64,000 bases of DNA from Rhizobium acidisoli (lineage in GTDB: Bacteria; Pseudomonadota; Alphaproteobacteria; Rhizobiales; Rhizobiaceae): positions 992,001 to 1,056,000 of the forward strand of contig NZ_CP034998.1 in NCBI RefSeq assembly GCF_002531755.2, read 5' to 3'. How positions within the stretch are numbered: position 1 is the first letter of the stretch; the number at the start of each line of letters is the position of its first letter. Positions 35,519 through 44,050 of the stretch are shown here, piece after piece. Under the pieces are notes generated by a model that saw nothing but the letters and a program-made list of their open reading frames with translations, had not been told where the DNA came from and searched no databases. A program made the position numbers and the translations under genes.

Positions 35519-35785
35519 ATGGCACGCTTTGAAATGCACAATGCTGAAACGGCCACCATGGGTGGCGACAACAGCGCCGATGTCTTCTGTGAAATGGGTC
35601 TGATGTATGCGACCGGCCGCGGCTGCGAAGTCGATCTCGTCGCAGCCCACAAATGGCTGAACATCGCCGCAATCAAGGGCAACGACCGCGCCGCCGAGCT
35701 TCGTGCGGATGTGGCCGCCGCCATGGACAAGATGCAGATCGTGGCGGCGCTGCGCGCCGCCCGCGAGTGGATGACCGTCCACTGA
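35519..35785 (+). CDS. Sel1-repeat protein, 88 aa
   Basis: 88 residues. One clear Sel1-like repeat (about 22-57: FCEMGLMYATGRGCEVDLVA, then AHKWLNIAAIKGNDRA) and a helical C-terminus. No signal peptide, so cytoplasmic. Such short TPR-like proteins act as protein-binding adaptors. AGGGA precedes the ATG. It sits behind a long AT-rich promoter and a folded leader, and is followed by a terminator, suggesting strong independent expression. Confidence 0.82.
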   Translation: MARFEMHNAETATMGGDNSADVFCEMGLMYATGRGCEVDLVAAHKWLNIAAIKGNDRAAELRADVAAAMDKMQIVAALRAAREWMTVH

Positions 35786-35880
35786 CCCCATCCTGCCGAC
35801 ACGGTGGGAATGGATATAAGAACCTCGGAAAGAGCGGAGCCGGCAGGGCGCTTTCAACAGGCCCGACGCCAGGAGAACGG

Positions 35881-35912
35881 AACCGCGGTCGGATCCTCCA
35901 CCGGCCGCGGTT
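35881..35912. terminator. Terminator hairpin after the Sel1 gene
   Basis: AACCGCGG (35881-35888) pairs with CCGCGGTT (35905-35912), followed by TCTAGTTGTTTCC. It lies between the convergent Sel1 and HisC-like genes. Confidence 0.6.
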
Positions 35913-35951
35913 CTAGTTGTTTCCGCTGACGCTTTTCGGCATCATGCTCTA

Positions 35952-37064
35952 TCAGCCGATCTGTTTCAGCACCTGCGGCAGCGCGTCTTCGAACAGCGCC
36001 ATATCCGCCTCCGGCCCGACGCTGACGCGAATGCAGCGATTGAGGGGCGCCACGCCGGGCATGCGGATGAAAACGCCGCGTTCCATCAGTCCGTCGACGA
36101 TCGCCCGCGCATAGGCGCCGTCCCGGCCGGCGTCGATCGCCACGAAATTCGTTGCCGAGGGCAGGGGCTCAAACCCGTTTGCCCGGGCGATGCCGCCGAT
36201 CCGCTCGCGCGCCGCCTGGATTTTCCCGACCACCTCGGCGAGATAGGCCCGGTCCTTGAGAGCGGCGAGGGCTGCCGCCGTCGCCAGCCGGTTCATGCCG
36301 AAATGATTGCGGATCTTGTCGAAAGCTTCAGCCGTTCCGGCCGTCGAGATCACGTAGCCGGTGCGTGAGCCGGCCAGTCCGTAGGCCTTGGAGAAGGTAC
36401 GGGTGCGAACGACGTTCGGCAGCTCGATCAGCGAGGCGATCGACGGCAGCGCGCCTGCCGGCCCCGTTTCGCTATAGGCTTCGTCGAGCACCATCAGCGT
36501 CGTCTCGGGCAGCGCCCGGGCGAAGGCGACGATCTTGTCGGCATCCCACCAGCTTCCCATCGGATTGTCGGGATTGGCGAAATAGACCAGCGGTGCATTC
36601 TCCCGCTTGACGGCATCGAGCAAGCCGTCGAGATCCTCGCGGTCGTTGGCGTAGGGAACGGTCACAAGCCGGCCGCCGAAGCCGGCAACGTGGAAATTGA
36701 AGGTCGGATAGGCGCCGAGCGAGGTGACGACGGGCGCGCCGGGCTCGATCACCAGCCGGACGATCTGGCCGAGCAGCTCGTCGATGCCGCTGCCGATGGC
36801 GATATTGGCAGAGGGGACGCCGAGATGGTCACCAAGAGCTTGCCGGAGCGCGAAATTCTCCGGGTCATTGTATTTCCAGATATTGCCGGCCTCTTCGCGC
36901 ATCGCTGCAAACACCGAAGGAGCGGGACCGAAGCCGTTCTCATTGGCGCCGATGCGCGCCGAAACGGCAAACCCGCGCTGGCGCTCGATCGCCTCGGGAC
37001 CGACGAAAGGAACGGTGGAGGGCAGGGCGCCGGCAAGAGGCGTGAAGCGCGAAAAGGCGGACAT
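35952..37064 (-). CDS. PLP-dependent aminotransferase, histidinol-phosphate aminotransferase-like
   Basis: 370 residues from the ATG at 37064 (MSAFSRFTPLAG). Fold type I motifs: ANENGFGPAPSV near the N-terminus, YFANPDNPMGSWW (PLP-ring Asn region), LDEAYSETG and TFSKAYGLAGSRTGYVI with the Schiff-base Lys. This is the HisC-like branch, but it stands alone and not among his genes, so a role on other aromatic or imidazole amino acids is possible. Symbol not assigned. Confidence 0.85.
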   Translation of the reverse strand: MSAFSRFTPLAGALPSTVPFVGPEAIERQRGFAVSARIGANENGFGPAPSVFAAMREEAGNIWKYNDPENFALRQALGDHLGVPSANIAIGSGIDELLGQIVRLVIEPGAPVVTSLGAYPTFNFHVAGFGGRLVTVPYANDREDLDGLLDAVKRENAPLVYFANPDNPMGSWWDADKIVAFARALPETTLMVLDEAYSETGPAGALPSIASLIELPNVVRTRTFSKAYGLAGSRTGYVISTAGTAEAFDKIRNHFGMNRLATAAALAALKDRAYLAEVVGKIQAARERIGGIARANGFEPLPSATNFVAIDAGRDGAYARAIVDGLMERGVFIRMPGVAPLNRCIRVSVGPEADMALFEDALPQVLKQIG

Positions 37065-37168
37065 GCGAAGGCGATTTCCCGGATATGTTGACGATCGGCG
37101 CAACAATAGGCCCGGGCACCACCGACGCAAGCAAGATTATTTCTGCAATCGACTGGCTGCCGGCCTGT

Positions 37169-37570
37169 TTACGCCCGGAAGATCGGCGCCCGGCGGGCGG
37201 CGATTGCTTCCATGTTGCCGACAAGGAAATCGGTGCGGACGACGCGGCGCAGAACTTCGGGGTCCATGATATTGATGAACCGCACCCCGATGCGTTCCTT
37301 GTGCCGGTAGACCTCGGCACAGCCGATCCGGTAGGCGAGGCCGAGAATGTTGAGATAATAATGTTTCGGCAGGCCGGCGGTGGTCGACACGATGAACGTG
37401 GCGCCGCCTTGGGAGATATCGATGATCTCGGCGCTTCGCATCGAGACGCCGGTAAGGCATGGACGGACGGCGACGATACGGGCTGGCCGCTTGACGCTGA
37501 ACTCTTCCCAGCGCAGGTCGTAGACAGCGGATTTGACCGTGGCAAGGTGTGTGGCGCGGAGCATAGACAT
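37169..37570 (-). CDS. PilZ-like domain protein
   Basis: 133 residues from the ATG at 37570 with GGAG ten bases upstream. A PilZ-type beta-barrel is suggested by SVKRPARIVAVRP, SAEIIDISQGGATFIVS and IGVRFINIMDP, which resemble the RxxxR and DxSxxG binding signature for cyclic di-GMP (here IDISQGG). The first Arg cluster is partial, so ligand binding is not certain. An array of three FNR/FixK-like boxes lies 36-92 bases upstream, an unusual link between oxygen control and a PilZ protein. Confidence 0.78.
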   Translation of the reverse strand: MSMLRATHLATVKSAVYDLRWEEFSVKRPARIVAVRPCLTGVSMRSAEIIDISQGGATFIVSTTAGLPKHYYLNILGLAYRIGCAEVYRHKERIGVRFINIMDPEVLRRVVRTDFLVGNMEAIAARRAPIFRA

Positions 37571-37605
37571 TCACATTCTCCGTCAGTCAGGACGCATTTG
37601 GGGTC

Positions 37606-37662
37606 TTCATCACAAGCATGCGGGTCTTGATCACGATCAAGCGGGGTCTTGATCACGACCAA
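37606..37662. promoter_or_regulatory. Array of three FNR/FixK-like boxes
   Basis: TTGATCACGATCAA at 37627-37640 is a perfect anaerobox (TTGAT-N4-ATCAA). TTGATCACGACCAA at 37649-37662 has one mismatch and TTCATCACAAGCAT at 37606-37619 is a weaker copy. Spacing is 21 and 22 bases, two helical turns, and each is preceded by the same GGGTC. The first downstream gene is the PilZ-like protein at 37570. Confidence 0.65.
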
Positions 37663-37790
37663 GGTCACATGAATGTTTTGCACATTCGTCAAGGACAAAA
37701 TTACAATTTTAACGAGTTCAAACTTTGTTCCCAAGCGGGACGCCCCGATGTTCATTATCGGGACGCGGGCTTTCACCCGGAGGTCTCGTT

Positions 37791-38192
37791 TTAGCCGAGG
37801 ATTCTGACGGCGAGATATCCGCCGACGGCAGTCAGCGCCGTCAGCAACGTGCCCCAGGCCATGTCGATGAGGCTCATCGTCAGCGGCCAGTTGCGGAGCG
37901 TCGCGAGATTGGTGATGTCGTACGTGCCATAGGCCGCCAGTCCCAGAATGGCACCGTGGATAAGGGCCGTGGCGATCGAGCCCGCCGATAATGACGGCAG
38001 CACGGCAAGCACAACCACCGCGGCGGCAAAGAACAGATAAAACAGCGCGGCGACAGCAAGATTGGGCGAGGGCAGCATCAGCGCTCCCAGCTGGTCGCGA
38101 TAGAAATTGCGCGCCACCAGTCCAAGCCAGATCCCGTCGCAGACGAGAAGGGTGAGAAAGGTGCCGGCATAAGCAAGCAATGCTGTTTTCAT
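37791..38192 (-). CDS. DUF2177 membrane protein
   Basis: 133 residues from the ATG at 38192 (MKTALLAYAGTFL). Four membrane helices, with YGTYDITNLATLRNWPLTMSLIDMAWGT as the conserved block of the family. Function unknown. Divergent from the host-attachment family gene, with a perfect inverted repeat between them. Confidence 0.85.
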   Translation of the reverse strand: MKTALLAYAGTFLTLLVCDGIWLGLVARNFYRDQLGALMLPSPNLAVAALFYLFFAAAVVVLAVLPSLSAGSIATALIHGAILGLAAYGTYDITNLATLRNWPLTMSLIDMAWGTLLTALTAVGGYLAVRILG

Positions 38193-38230
38193 CGTCGATC
38201 TCCGAACCTCTCTTTCTACGCGGCAAAGGC

Positions 38231-38252
38231 CGATCGGATCGCTGTCCGATCG
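38231..38252. promoter_or_regulatory. Inverted repeat in a divergent promoter region
   Basis: CGATCGGA (38231-38238), TCGCTG, TCCGATCG (38245-38252) is a perfect 8-bp dyad 39 bases upstream of DUF2177 and 100 bases upstream of the host-attachment gene. Candidate operator for either; regulator unknown. Confidence 0.45.
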
Positions 38253-38351
38253 ATTTCGCTGCAATTTTTGCGAACTCTTTCAATAGCCGGGCGTTCTGCC
38301 TTGATCGATGAAGCACGGCGCGCTTCGAATGACGACAGCGAGGAGTTGAAA

Positions 38352-38798
38352 ATGACCAACGTCAAAATCCCTTGGGAATCATGGGTGGTGGTCTGCGACG
38401 GAGCCAAGGCTCTGATCATGCAGAATGCTGGCGACGCTCAACTGATGAACCTGAAGGTGCTTGAAACCCTGACGCAGCCGAGCGCGCCGGATCGCGAGAT
38501 TGGCGCCGATAAGCCAGGCCGGACCCATGCCGCAGATGGCTTGAGCGGCAGCGCTGTCGAGGAGACCAGCTGGCAGGATCAGGCCGAAGCCGGATTTTTG
38601 AAACAGGTGGCCGAAAAGCTCGACGAGCTGGTGCAGAAGAAGAACGCCCGTCGCATCGTTATCGTTGCACCGCCAAAGGCGCTCGGTACATTGCGGCCGG
38701 CGCTTCGTGCCGATACGCAAGCCGCGATCACCGCCGAGGTGGCAAAGGATTATACCAATCTGCCGGTGGACGAGATCGAACGGCATCTCGCTGCCTGA
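38352..38798 (+). CDS. Host attachment family protein
   Basis: 148 residues from the ATG at 38352, six bases after AGGAG. It shows VVVCDGAKALIMQN near the N-terminus, a middle part with HAADGLSG and WQDQAEAGFLKQVAEKLDEL, and RRIVIVAPPKALGTLRPAL. This is the pattern of the family named after an Agrobacterium attachment gene; the fold suggests an RNase H-like or eRF1-like domain and the actual function is uncertain. It is a single gene followed by a strong terminator. Confidence 0.85.
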   Translation: MTNVKIPWESWVVVCDGAKALIMQNAGDAQLMNLKVLETLTQPSAPDREIGADKPGRTHAADGLSGSAVEETSWQDQAEAGFLKQVAEKLDELVQKKNARRIVIVAPPKALGTLRPALRADTQAAITAEVAKDYTNLPVDEIERHLAA

Positions 38799-38840
38799 GG
38801 GTAAGCCGATCTCCCAGATATCCAAAACAAAGCGATAGGG

Positions 38841-38868
38841 AAAACGCGGGTCTGACGGCCCGCGTTTT
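38841..38868. terminator. Bidirectional intrinsic terminator
   Basis: AAAACGCGGG (38841-38850) and CCCGCGTTTT (38859-38868) form a perfect 10-bp stem with an eight-base loop and A/T tails on both sides, between the convergent host-attachment and LysR genes. Confidence 0.85.
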
Positions 38869-38872
38869 CGCT

Positions 38873-39739
38873 TTATATCGCCGGGCTCTGCCCGGCAAAC
38901 AGCGCTTCATGATCGGCAAAGAGTGCTGCCAGGCGGTCGATGACGATCCTGACCTCCGGCCGCTGCCTCTCGTCGTCATGCGCGACGATCCACATATCGT
39001 AAGTCAGCGCGTCGATGAGCGGCCCGGCGCGGACGAGCTTGCGGTCCTGATCGCCGATGAAACAGGGTAGCACCCCGCGGCCGGCACCGCCGCGGATCAG
39101 ATGAAACAGCATATGCGGTGTGTTCGTCCAACTGGTGATCCAGTAGTCCGGCTGTTCGAACGTCCATTTGTCAGCCGGCGTGACGGCGGTATCGGTGCCA
39201 AGCGAGATCCAGTTGCAGTTGGCCGCGTCATAATCCGCTGCTTGGTAAGCCGCATGCGCCACCTTGACCGAGCGGCGGATCGCGACGTTGCCGCTGTCCG
39301 GCCGGCTGTGGCCTAGGGCGATATGCGCCTCGCGATAGGTGAAATCGACGCCGGTATCGCAGGTCTTATAGCACATGCGGAAACTGTCTTTCGGTGTCCA
39401 GACGCTGGCGAGATGATCGGCGATGAAACGCGAGGTCCAGCTGTCGGCGGCCGTCGAGACGATCGGCAGCGTCAGCACTTCGCCGCGCCAGTCGGAGATC
39501 GCCCGCGCCGCATCCTGCATCAGCCGCACGCGGTCGAGCAGTTCCTGCCCATCTCTCGCCAGCAGATAACCGGTGGGGCCGCGGCTGAACAGCGATCGGC
39601 CCGTCACCCGTTCGAGCGCCAGCATGCGCCGGCCGATCGTCGGCGCACTGAGACCGGTGCGCGCGGCTGCCGCCGAAAGCCCGCCGCCGGTCGCGACATG
39701 GAAGAAAAGCTGCAGGTCGTCCCAGTTCGCATCTTTCAT
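38873..39739 (-). CDS. LysR-family transcriptional regulator
   Basis: 288 residues. The N-terminal HTH (about 5-65) has LQLFFHVATGGGLSAAAARTGLSAPTIGRRMLALE, followed by a periplasmic-binding-like effector domain with a short C-terminus. Its target is unclear because no divergent partner exists; only a small ORF lies upstream. Confidence 0.9.
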   Translation of the reverse strand: MKDANWDDLQLFFHVATGGGLSAAAARTGLSAPTIGRRMLALERVTGRSLFSRGPTGYLLARDGQELLDRVRLMQDAARAISDWRGEVLTLPIVSTAADSWTSRFIADHLASVWTPKDSFRMCYKTCDTGVDFTYREAHIALGHSRPDSGNVAIRRSVKVAHAAYQAADYDAANCNWISLGTDTAVTPADKWTFEQPDYWITSWTNTPHMLFHLIRGGAGRGVLPCFIGDQDRKLVRAGPLIDALTYDMWIVAHDDERQRPEVRIVIDRLAALFADHEALFAGQSPAI

Positions 39740-39829
39740 GGATGAAAACCCCCTTTCCCCAGCGCCTCTACATCGGAGGAGCGTGAAGGCCTAGCTCAAG
39801 TGCTCCAGCAATAGATGGAGGATGAAGCA

Positions 39830-40078
39830 ATGCTTCTCAACTGGATCGTTTTGTTTGAGGAACTCGAATCCCGCAATCGCCGCATGCGCCGCGATCCCAT
39901 GGCCGATCCGCTCGATGGGCCGGAATGGCGCGGACTTCTCTGGATCATTCCGATCATGGCGTATCTGGCCTCGAGAAGAGGCGAGACGAGGAGACCGCGC
40001 CGCCACAAGGCGCAGCTTGGACGAAGCCTCAGGTTTCGAAGCTCAGCCGCAGCACGTGGTGCAGGAATTCCGGATTGA
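39830..40078 (+). CDS. Possible small hydrophobic protein, 82 aa
   Basis: Starts MLLNWIVLFEELESRN at 39830 with GGAGG eight bases upstream. One hydrophobic segment (about residues 35-48, GLLWIIPIMAYLAS) is followed by a basic tail. The last 50 bases overlap the convergent PilZ-like gene, and the overlapped part may be coincidental. No family recognised; supported mainly by the ribosome-binding site. Confidence 0.4.
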   Translation: MLLNWIVLFEELESRNRRMRRDPMADPLDGPEWRGLLWIIPIMAYLASRRGETRRPRRHKAQLGRSLRFRSSAAARGAGIPD

Positions 40079-40361
40079 GCAGCATGTTGAAGCTGACCGT
40101 CACCCATTCGCCTTCGCGCTTGACCATGGTCGCGCCGATCTCGTCATGGATGCCGAGGATTTCGAGGAAGAAATGGCTCGGCATTTCCAGGTTCGGGCTG
40201 ACTTCGAGCAGCGCGCCGGCAAGGGTGATCGTGCGGATCAGGCAGCGCACCTGCGTTCCGGTGCTGAGGTGATGGCCGACGAAGATAATATTCCCGGGCC
40301 TGTCGAGCTTGAATTCCCTGTAAGCACGTTCCGGCTTGGGGTGGTCTGTGTCGAGGTGCAT
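40029..40361 (-). CDS. PilZ-like domain protein
   Basis: 110 residues from the ATG at 40361, after AAGGG; a GTG at 40397 would add 12 residues. It has PGNIIFVGHHLSTGTQVRC, TITLAGALLEVSP and EIGATMVKREGEWVTVSFNMLL, a PilZ-type beta-barrel, but the usual RxxxR and DxSxxG residues are mostly absent, so it may not bind cyclic di-GMP. Distant relative of the protein at 37169-37570. Confidence 0.68.
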   Translation of the reverse strand: MHLDTDHPKPERAYREFKLDRPGNIIFVGHHLSTGTQVRCLIRTITLAGALLEVSPNLEMPSHFFLEILGIHDEIGATMVKREGEWVTVSFNMLLNPEFLHHVLRLSFET

Positions 40362-40714
40362 CTGAAAGGCCCTTTTAGCCTCCGCTTGTTCTACCACAGG
40401 AGATTAATTGAAGAATGCTGACGATTGCTGAAGAACATCGTTAAGATTGAATGCTTATGGGGAACTTGCGGGAAAATCGCACCGATTTCGGGCAGTTCTG
40501 CCCCAAATTTGCTCACTCCAGCCCTATGTCAGCCATTCTTGACATGTCGGCGGCCTTCGCGCATACAAAGGCCGGTTCGAGGCACCGGCCGCTCGCGGAT
40601 GAAAATCCTTGGTGAAGTCCTCGCGATCATGGTCACGGCCCTTGTGCATGCTGACTGGCGGCAATGCGGGCTCCCATCTACAGTCGAAGAGCATGCCTTG
40701 CGAAGGCTCACTCC
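40362..40714. other. Intergenic region, no gene recognised
   Basis: 353 bases between the PilZ-like gene and the glyoxalase-like gene. GGCCGGT (40570-40576) and ACCGGCC (40584-40590) form a hairpin. No frame with a good ribosome-binding site was found; a small RNA is conceivable but unsupported. Confidence 0.4.
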
Positions 40715-41155
40715 ATGACGACGACCTATCCTGCCATTGACGAATTGAAAGCCCAGGCCAAACGCTTGCGCCAGGCGATGAATGATCGCGGCACCGCATT
40801 GACCCACAGTGCCGCCCTTGAGATGATTGCCCGCCAGCACGGCGCGCGTGACTGGAATACGCTGGCGGCGCTAGCGGCAAAACCCAATGCGGCTGCGAAG
40901 ACGCCGCTCTTCGTCGGCGCGCATATTCGCGGCCGTTATCTCAATCAGCCGTTCACCGGCGAAGTCCTGGCGCTCTCGGCCCTGCCGGGCGGCGAACTCC
41001 ACAGGGTCACCATCCATTTCGACGAAGCGGTGGATGTCGTGACCTTCGAGAGCTTTTCAGCCTTTCGCCGGCGTGTGACTGCGCAGATCGATGCCGACGG
41101 CGTCTCGCCGAGGAAAACCTCGAACGGCGTGCCGCATCTGGTGCTCGATCTCTAA
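40715..41155 (+). CDS. Glyoxalase-superfamily-associated protein
   Basis: 146 residues from the ATG at 40715 (MTTTYPAIDELKAQAKRL), with AAGG upstream. A helical N-terminal part with ALEMIARQHGARDWNTLAALA is followed by a beta-rich part with PFTGEVLALSALPGGELHRVTIHFDEAVDVVTF. This architecture is annotated as glyoxalase superfamily in rhizobia. No metal-binding His/Glu set is evident, so enzymatic activity is doubtful. Confidence 0.7.
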   Translation: MTTTYPAIDELKAQAKRLRQAMNDRGTALTHSAALEMIARQHGARDWNTLAALAAKPNAAAKTPLFVGAHIRGRYLNQPFTGEVLALSALPGGELHRVTIHFDEAVDVVTFESFSAFRRRVTAQIDADGVSPRKTSNGVPHLVLDL

Positions 41156-41239
41156 ATCATTTTTGATTCCCTTTGAGGCCGCCTGAATCCGGATGTTTTC
41201 AACCCGGATCGGACCTCGCCATCCCGCACGGATTTTTCT

Positions 41240-42604
41240 ATGACCGATCTTTCAGAAGGCAATGCCTTTCTCACCGGCTGGTTGCCGGGCGTCTTCATCA
41301 GGACGGCGGCGCCGATCGTCGCGATCACCACCGTCAACGGCCTCTTCACCGTCGTCGACGCCTATTTCCTCGGCGCCAATGTCGGCCCCGACGCGCTCTC
41401 CGCCGTCAGCCTGATCTTCCCGGGGCTGATGCTGCTGATCGCCCTGCAATCGCTCGTCTCGAACGGCATGGCGAGCATCCTCGCCCGCCGGCTCGGGGCC
41501 GGCGATCGCCGGGGCGCGGGCCGGGTATTTGCCGGGGCCCATATGCTGGCGCTGGCCGTCACGCTCGTCCTCAACATCCTCTACTGGACCCTGGGGCGGC
41601 AGATCATCGACGCCGGTGCCGGCACGGCCGCCGTGGCCGAGGGCGCCAGGTTGTTCATGGGCGCGATGATCGCCTTTGCGCCAGTGAGCTTCTTCCTGTC
41701 GCTGCATCTCGACGGATTGCGCTGCGAGGGCAAGATCGGCTTCATGACGCTGGTGACGCTGACGGCCTCGTTGCTCAACATCTTCGCCAACTGGCTGTTC
41801 ATGGCGGTGATGCATTGGGGCGTGCTCGGTTCGGCTGCCGGCTCCATCGCCGCGCAATTCGTCTGTCTCGCCGCCGTGCTCGCCTATCGCAGGCGCCGGC
41901 CGGCGGCACTCAGGCCTTACCGAGGATTCGCCCTTGCCGAATGGCGCGGCATCGTCGCCTTCGGCGCGCCGATGAGCCTTGGCTTCATCGGCATATCGCT
42001 GGCATCCGCCGCCATTCTCGTCAATATCTCGCTCTGGAGCACGCATGATCATGTCGCGACGGTCGCCGCCTACGGCATCATCACCCGGATCATGACCTTC
42101 ACCTATCTGCCCCTGCTTGGTCTCAGCATCGCCCTGCAGACGATTGCCGGCAACAATCACGGCGCCGGCCTTAGTCTTCGCGTCGGCCGCAGCCTGCAGA
42201 TCGCCATGCTTGCGGCGCTCGTCTATTGCAGTCTGGTCGAGATCGCCGTCGAACTGCTGGCCGGCCGTCTCGGCGCCGTCTTCGTCGCCGATCCTGCCAT
42301 TGTCGCCGAGGTCAGGCGAATCCTGCCCTGGACGATCGGCGCCTATTTTCTCTTCGGGCAGATGCTGATCCTGTCGTCCTATTTCCAGTCGATCGGCGAT
42401 GCGTCGCGCGCGGCGATCTTCGGCCTGTCGCGGCCTTATCTCTTCACCCTGCCGCTCACCTTCCTGCTGCCCTTCGTCTTCGGCGAGCAAGGGATCTGGA
42501 TGGTGCCGGTCTTTGCCGAGGCAGGCATGTTCATCCTGGCCTTTCTGGTGCTGTCGCAGAATGCCAGGCACCGCGGCTGGCGCTACGGGCTTCTGCCCGC
42601 CTGA
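41240..42604 (+). CDS. MATE-family efflux transporter
   Basis: 454 residues with twelve membrane helices in two halves. N-terminal LPGVFIRTAAPIVAITTVNGLFTVVDAYFLG and LIALQSLVSNGMASILARRLGAGD are typical MATE blocks, with ALQTIAGNNHGAGLSLRVGR starting the second half. It exports cationic drugs or metabolites by Na or H antiport. It ends just before a perfect terminator. Confidence 0.9.
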   Translation: MTDLSEGNAFLTGWLPGVFIRTAAPIVAITTVNGLFTVVDAYFLGANVGPDALSAVSLIFPGLMLLIALQSLVSNGMASILARRLGAGDRRGAGRVFAGAHMLALAVTLVLNILYWTLGRQIIDAGAGTAAVAEGARLFMGAMIAFAPVSFFLSLHLDGLRCEGKIGFMTLVTLTASLLNIFANWLFMAVMHWGVLGSAAGSIAAQFVCLAAVLAYRRRRPAALRPYRGFALAEWRGIVAFGAPMSLGFIGISLASAAILVNISLWSTHDHVATVAAYGIITRIMTFTYLPLLGLSIALQTIAGNNHGAGLSLRVGRSLQIAMLAALVYCSLVEIAVELLAGRLGAVFVADPAIVAEVRRILPWTIGAYFLFGQMLILSSYFQSIGDASRAAIFGLSRPYLFTLPLTFLLPFVFGEQGIWMVPVFAEAGMFILAFLVLSQNARHRGWRYGLLPA

Positions 42605-42608
42605 ATCG

Positions 42609-42638
42609 TAATAGCCGCGCTCGGGAGCGCGGCTATTA
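42609..42638. terminator. Perfect bidirectional terminator
   Basis: TAATAGCCGCGCTC (42609-42622), GG, GAGCGCGGCTATTA (42625-42638): a 14-bp perfect stem serving the MATE gene on one strand and the cysteine-rich miniprotein on the other. Confidence 0.8.
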
Positions 42639-42649
42639 GCCGATGCCGT

Positions 42650-42811
42650 CTATTCCTTGCCCGCCGAGGCGGCCGATGTCGCGGCTTCGGCCTCGTTCAG
42701 CGCCTCGGCGCATTCCTGGCAGCAGACCTCGACAGTCTTGCCGCCGAGCTTGACGGTGATGGTCTCCGCGCCGAGTTCGCAGTCACAGGCAGCGCATGTG
42801 GTCTTCTTCAT
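42650..42811 (-). CDS. Cysteine-rich miniprotein, probable metal binder (53 aa)
   Basis: Starts MKKTTCAACDCELG, eight bases after GGAGGAGC, and ends ASAGKE. Six cysteines: Cys6, Cys9, Cys11, then Cys30-Cys31 and Cys34, with TITVKLGGKTVEVCCQECAE between. This is a TRASH/YHS-like treble-clef metal-binding layout. It follows the AraC regulator on the same strand after 98 bases. The role is inferred as metal binding or chaperoning. Confidence 0.75.
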   Translation of the reverse strand: MKKTTCAACDCELGAETITVKLGGKTVEVCCQECAEALNEAEAATSAASAGKE

Positions 42812-42909
42812 TTGATGCTCCTCCATTGATCGTTCCCGGATCGGGACAGGCCCATCAGATCATCGACGACCGCCTCTCCGCTGTCGAAATCTTTAGCGAT
42901 CGATCGGGA

Positions 42910-43749
42910 TCACGACTTGCGCCGCAACCGCGCCGAGCGCTGGAATTCGGCCGGCGTCTGCCCGAAGGACTGCTTGAAGGATGCGCTGAAATGGCTATGG
43001 CTTGAGAAGCCGAGATCGAGGCCGAGCGCGGTCAGATCTTCATACTGGCCGAGCAGATCGAGTGCGCGGGCGAGCCTGAGCCGCAGCTGATAGCGGTAAA
43101 GCGGCGTCGCCTCGACCTGCTGGAAGACCTGGGTGAGATAGACAGGCGAGACGCCGACTTCGGAGGCGATTTCCGAAAGTGTCCAGCGCCGGGCGAGATC
43201 GGAGGAAAGCACCAGCTTTGCCCGGTCGACGAGTTTCTGCCGACCGGCGCTGGCGCCCGCCGCATGCGATGTGCGCTCGCCGAGCGAGCGGCGCACCAGC
43301 GTCAGCGCCAATGTTTCCGCCTCCAGCGTCTCGGCGACGTTGCGGCGGAGACCATGACGCAGGAGCGCGACCAGTGCCTGCGCGCGCGGATCGATCCGCC
43401 GGCGCTGGCGACGGAATGAAAAGGCCGCACCCGGCTGCACCTGGTCCTTCGGCGCGAGCTCTTCGAGCATGGTCTCGTCGATCGCGAGATCGATGCAGGC
43501 GTCGCCTCCTTCGATCGGATGGCTGATCCGATAACCTTGGTCGGCATTGAAGAACAGCATCTGATTGGCCTCGGCCACCGTATCATTGCGGCCGACATGC
43601 CGCATGAAGACGCCGCGATAGGGATAGACGAGGCTCGTCTTGTGAGCGCATTCCTCGTCGCCCTTATGGCGGCAGCCGCCATCGCAGACGATGTCACGAA
43701 TGGCGACGGTCTTCGTTTGCAGGAGTAAGGCTGTTGAAAACTGCGACAT
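42910..43749 (-). CDS. AraC-family transcriptional regulator with N-terminal Cys/His cluster
   Basis: 279 residues. The C-terminal double HTH (about 175-275) has WTLSEIASEVGVSPVYLTQVF and LGLDLGFSSHSHFSASFKQSFG. The N-terminal sensor is a cupin-like domain that begins with Cys22, Cys26, His28, Cys34 and His36 (CDGGCRHKGDEECAH), a likely metal site. The downstream miniprotein is also cysteine-rich, so a metal response is plausible. Confidence 0.88.
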   Translation of the reverse strand: MSQFSTALLLQTKTVAIRDIVCDGGCRHKGDEECAHKTSLVYPYRGVFMRHVGRNDTVAEANQMLFFNADQGYRISHPIEGGDACIDLAIDETMLEELAPKDQVQPGAAFSFRRQRRRIDPRAQALVALLRHGLRRNVAETLEAETLALTLVRRSLGERTSHAAGASAGRQKLVDRAKLVLSSDLARRWTLSEIASEVGVSPVYLTQVFQQVEATPLYRYQLRLRLARALDLLGQYEDLTALGLDLGFSSHSHFSASFKQSFGQTPAEFQRSARLRRKS

Positions 43750-43819
43750 CTTATATTCCCAGCCGGACAGGTCGCCGACGAGGCGACCCGCGGCACAGTA
43801 TCACAACTGCTGCCTGTGT

Positions 43820-44044
43820 TCAGTAACGACTATAGACGTGAACGTCGCTTTCCGTCTGCCCCCTGGAAAGGCCGATATCCTTCAACTGATCGTCGGAAAG
43901 TTCCATCAGCGCATTGCGGTTGCGCCGTTCGCCGATCTTGCGTGCCAGCCAGCGGACGGCGGTGATTGCCGCAGGCAACAGGCCGGGCCTGTGATGCGAA
44001 GAGCGGACGTTGCGGCCTGCTATGGTAATATTCGAGCTATGCAT
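43820..44044 (-). CDS. DUF1127 protein, 74 aa
   Basis: 74 residues ending with the DUF1127 helix RRNRNALMELSDDQLKDIGLSRGQTESD. Short DUF1127 proteins in alphaproteobacteria are linked to RNA metabolism, stress or phosphate/growth control. The ATG (44044) is preceded by GGAGG buried in a 9-bp hairpin, suggesting translational control. Confidence 0.85.
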   Translation of the reverse strand: MHSSNITIAGRNVRSSHHRPGLLPAAITAVRWLARKIGERRNRNALMELSDDQLKDIGLSRGQTESDVHVYSRY

Positions 44045-44050
44045 GATGAT

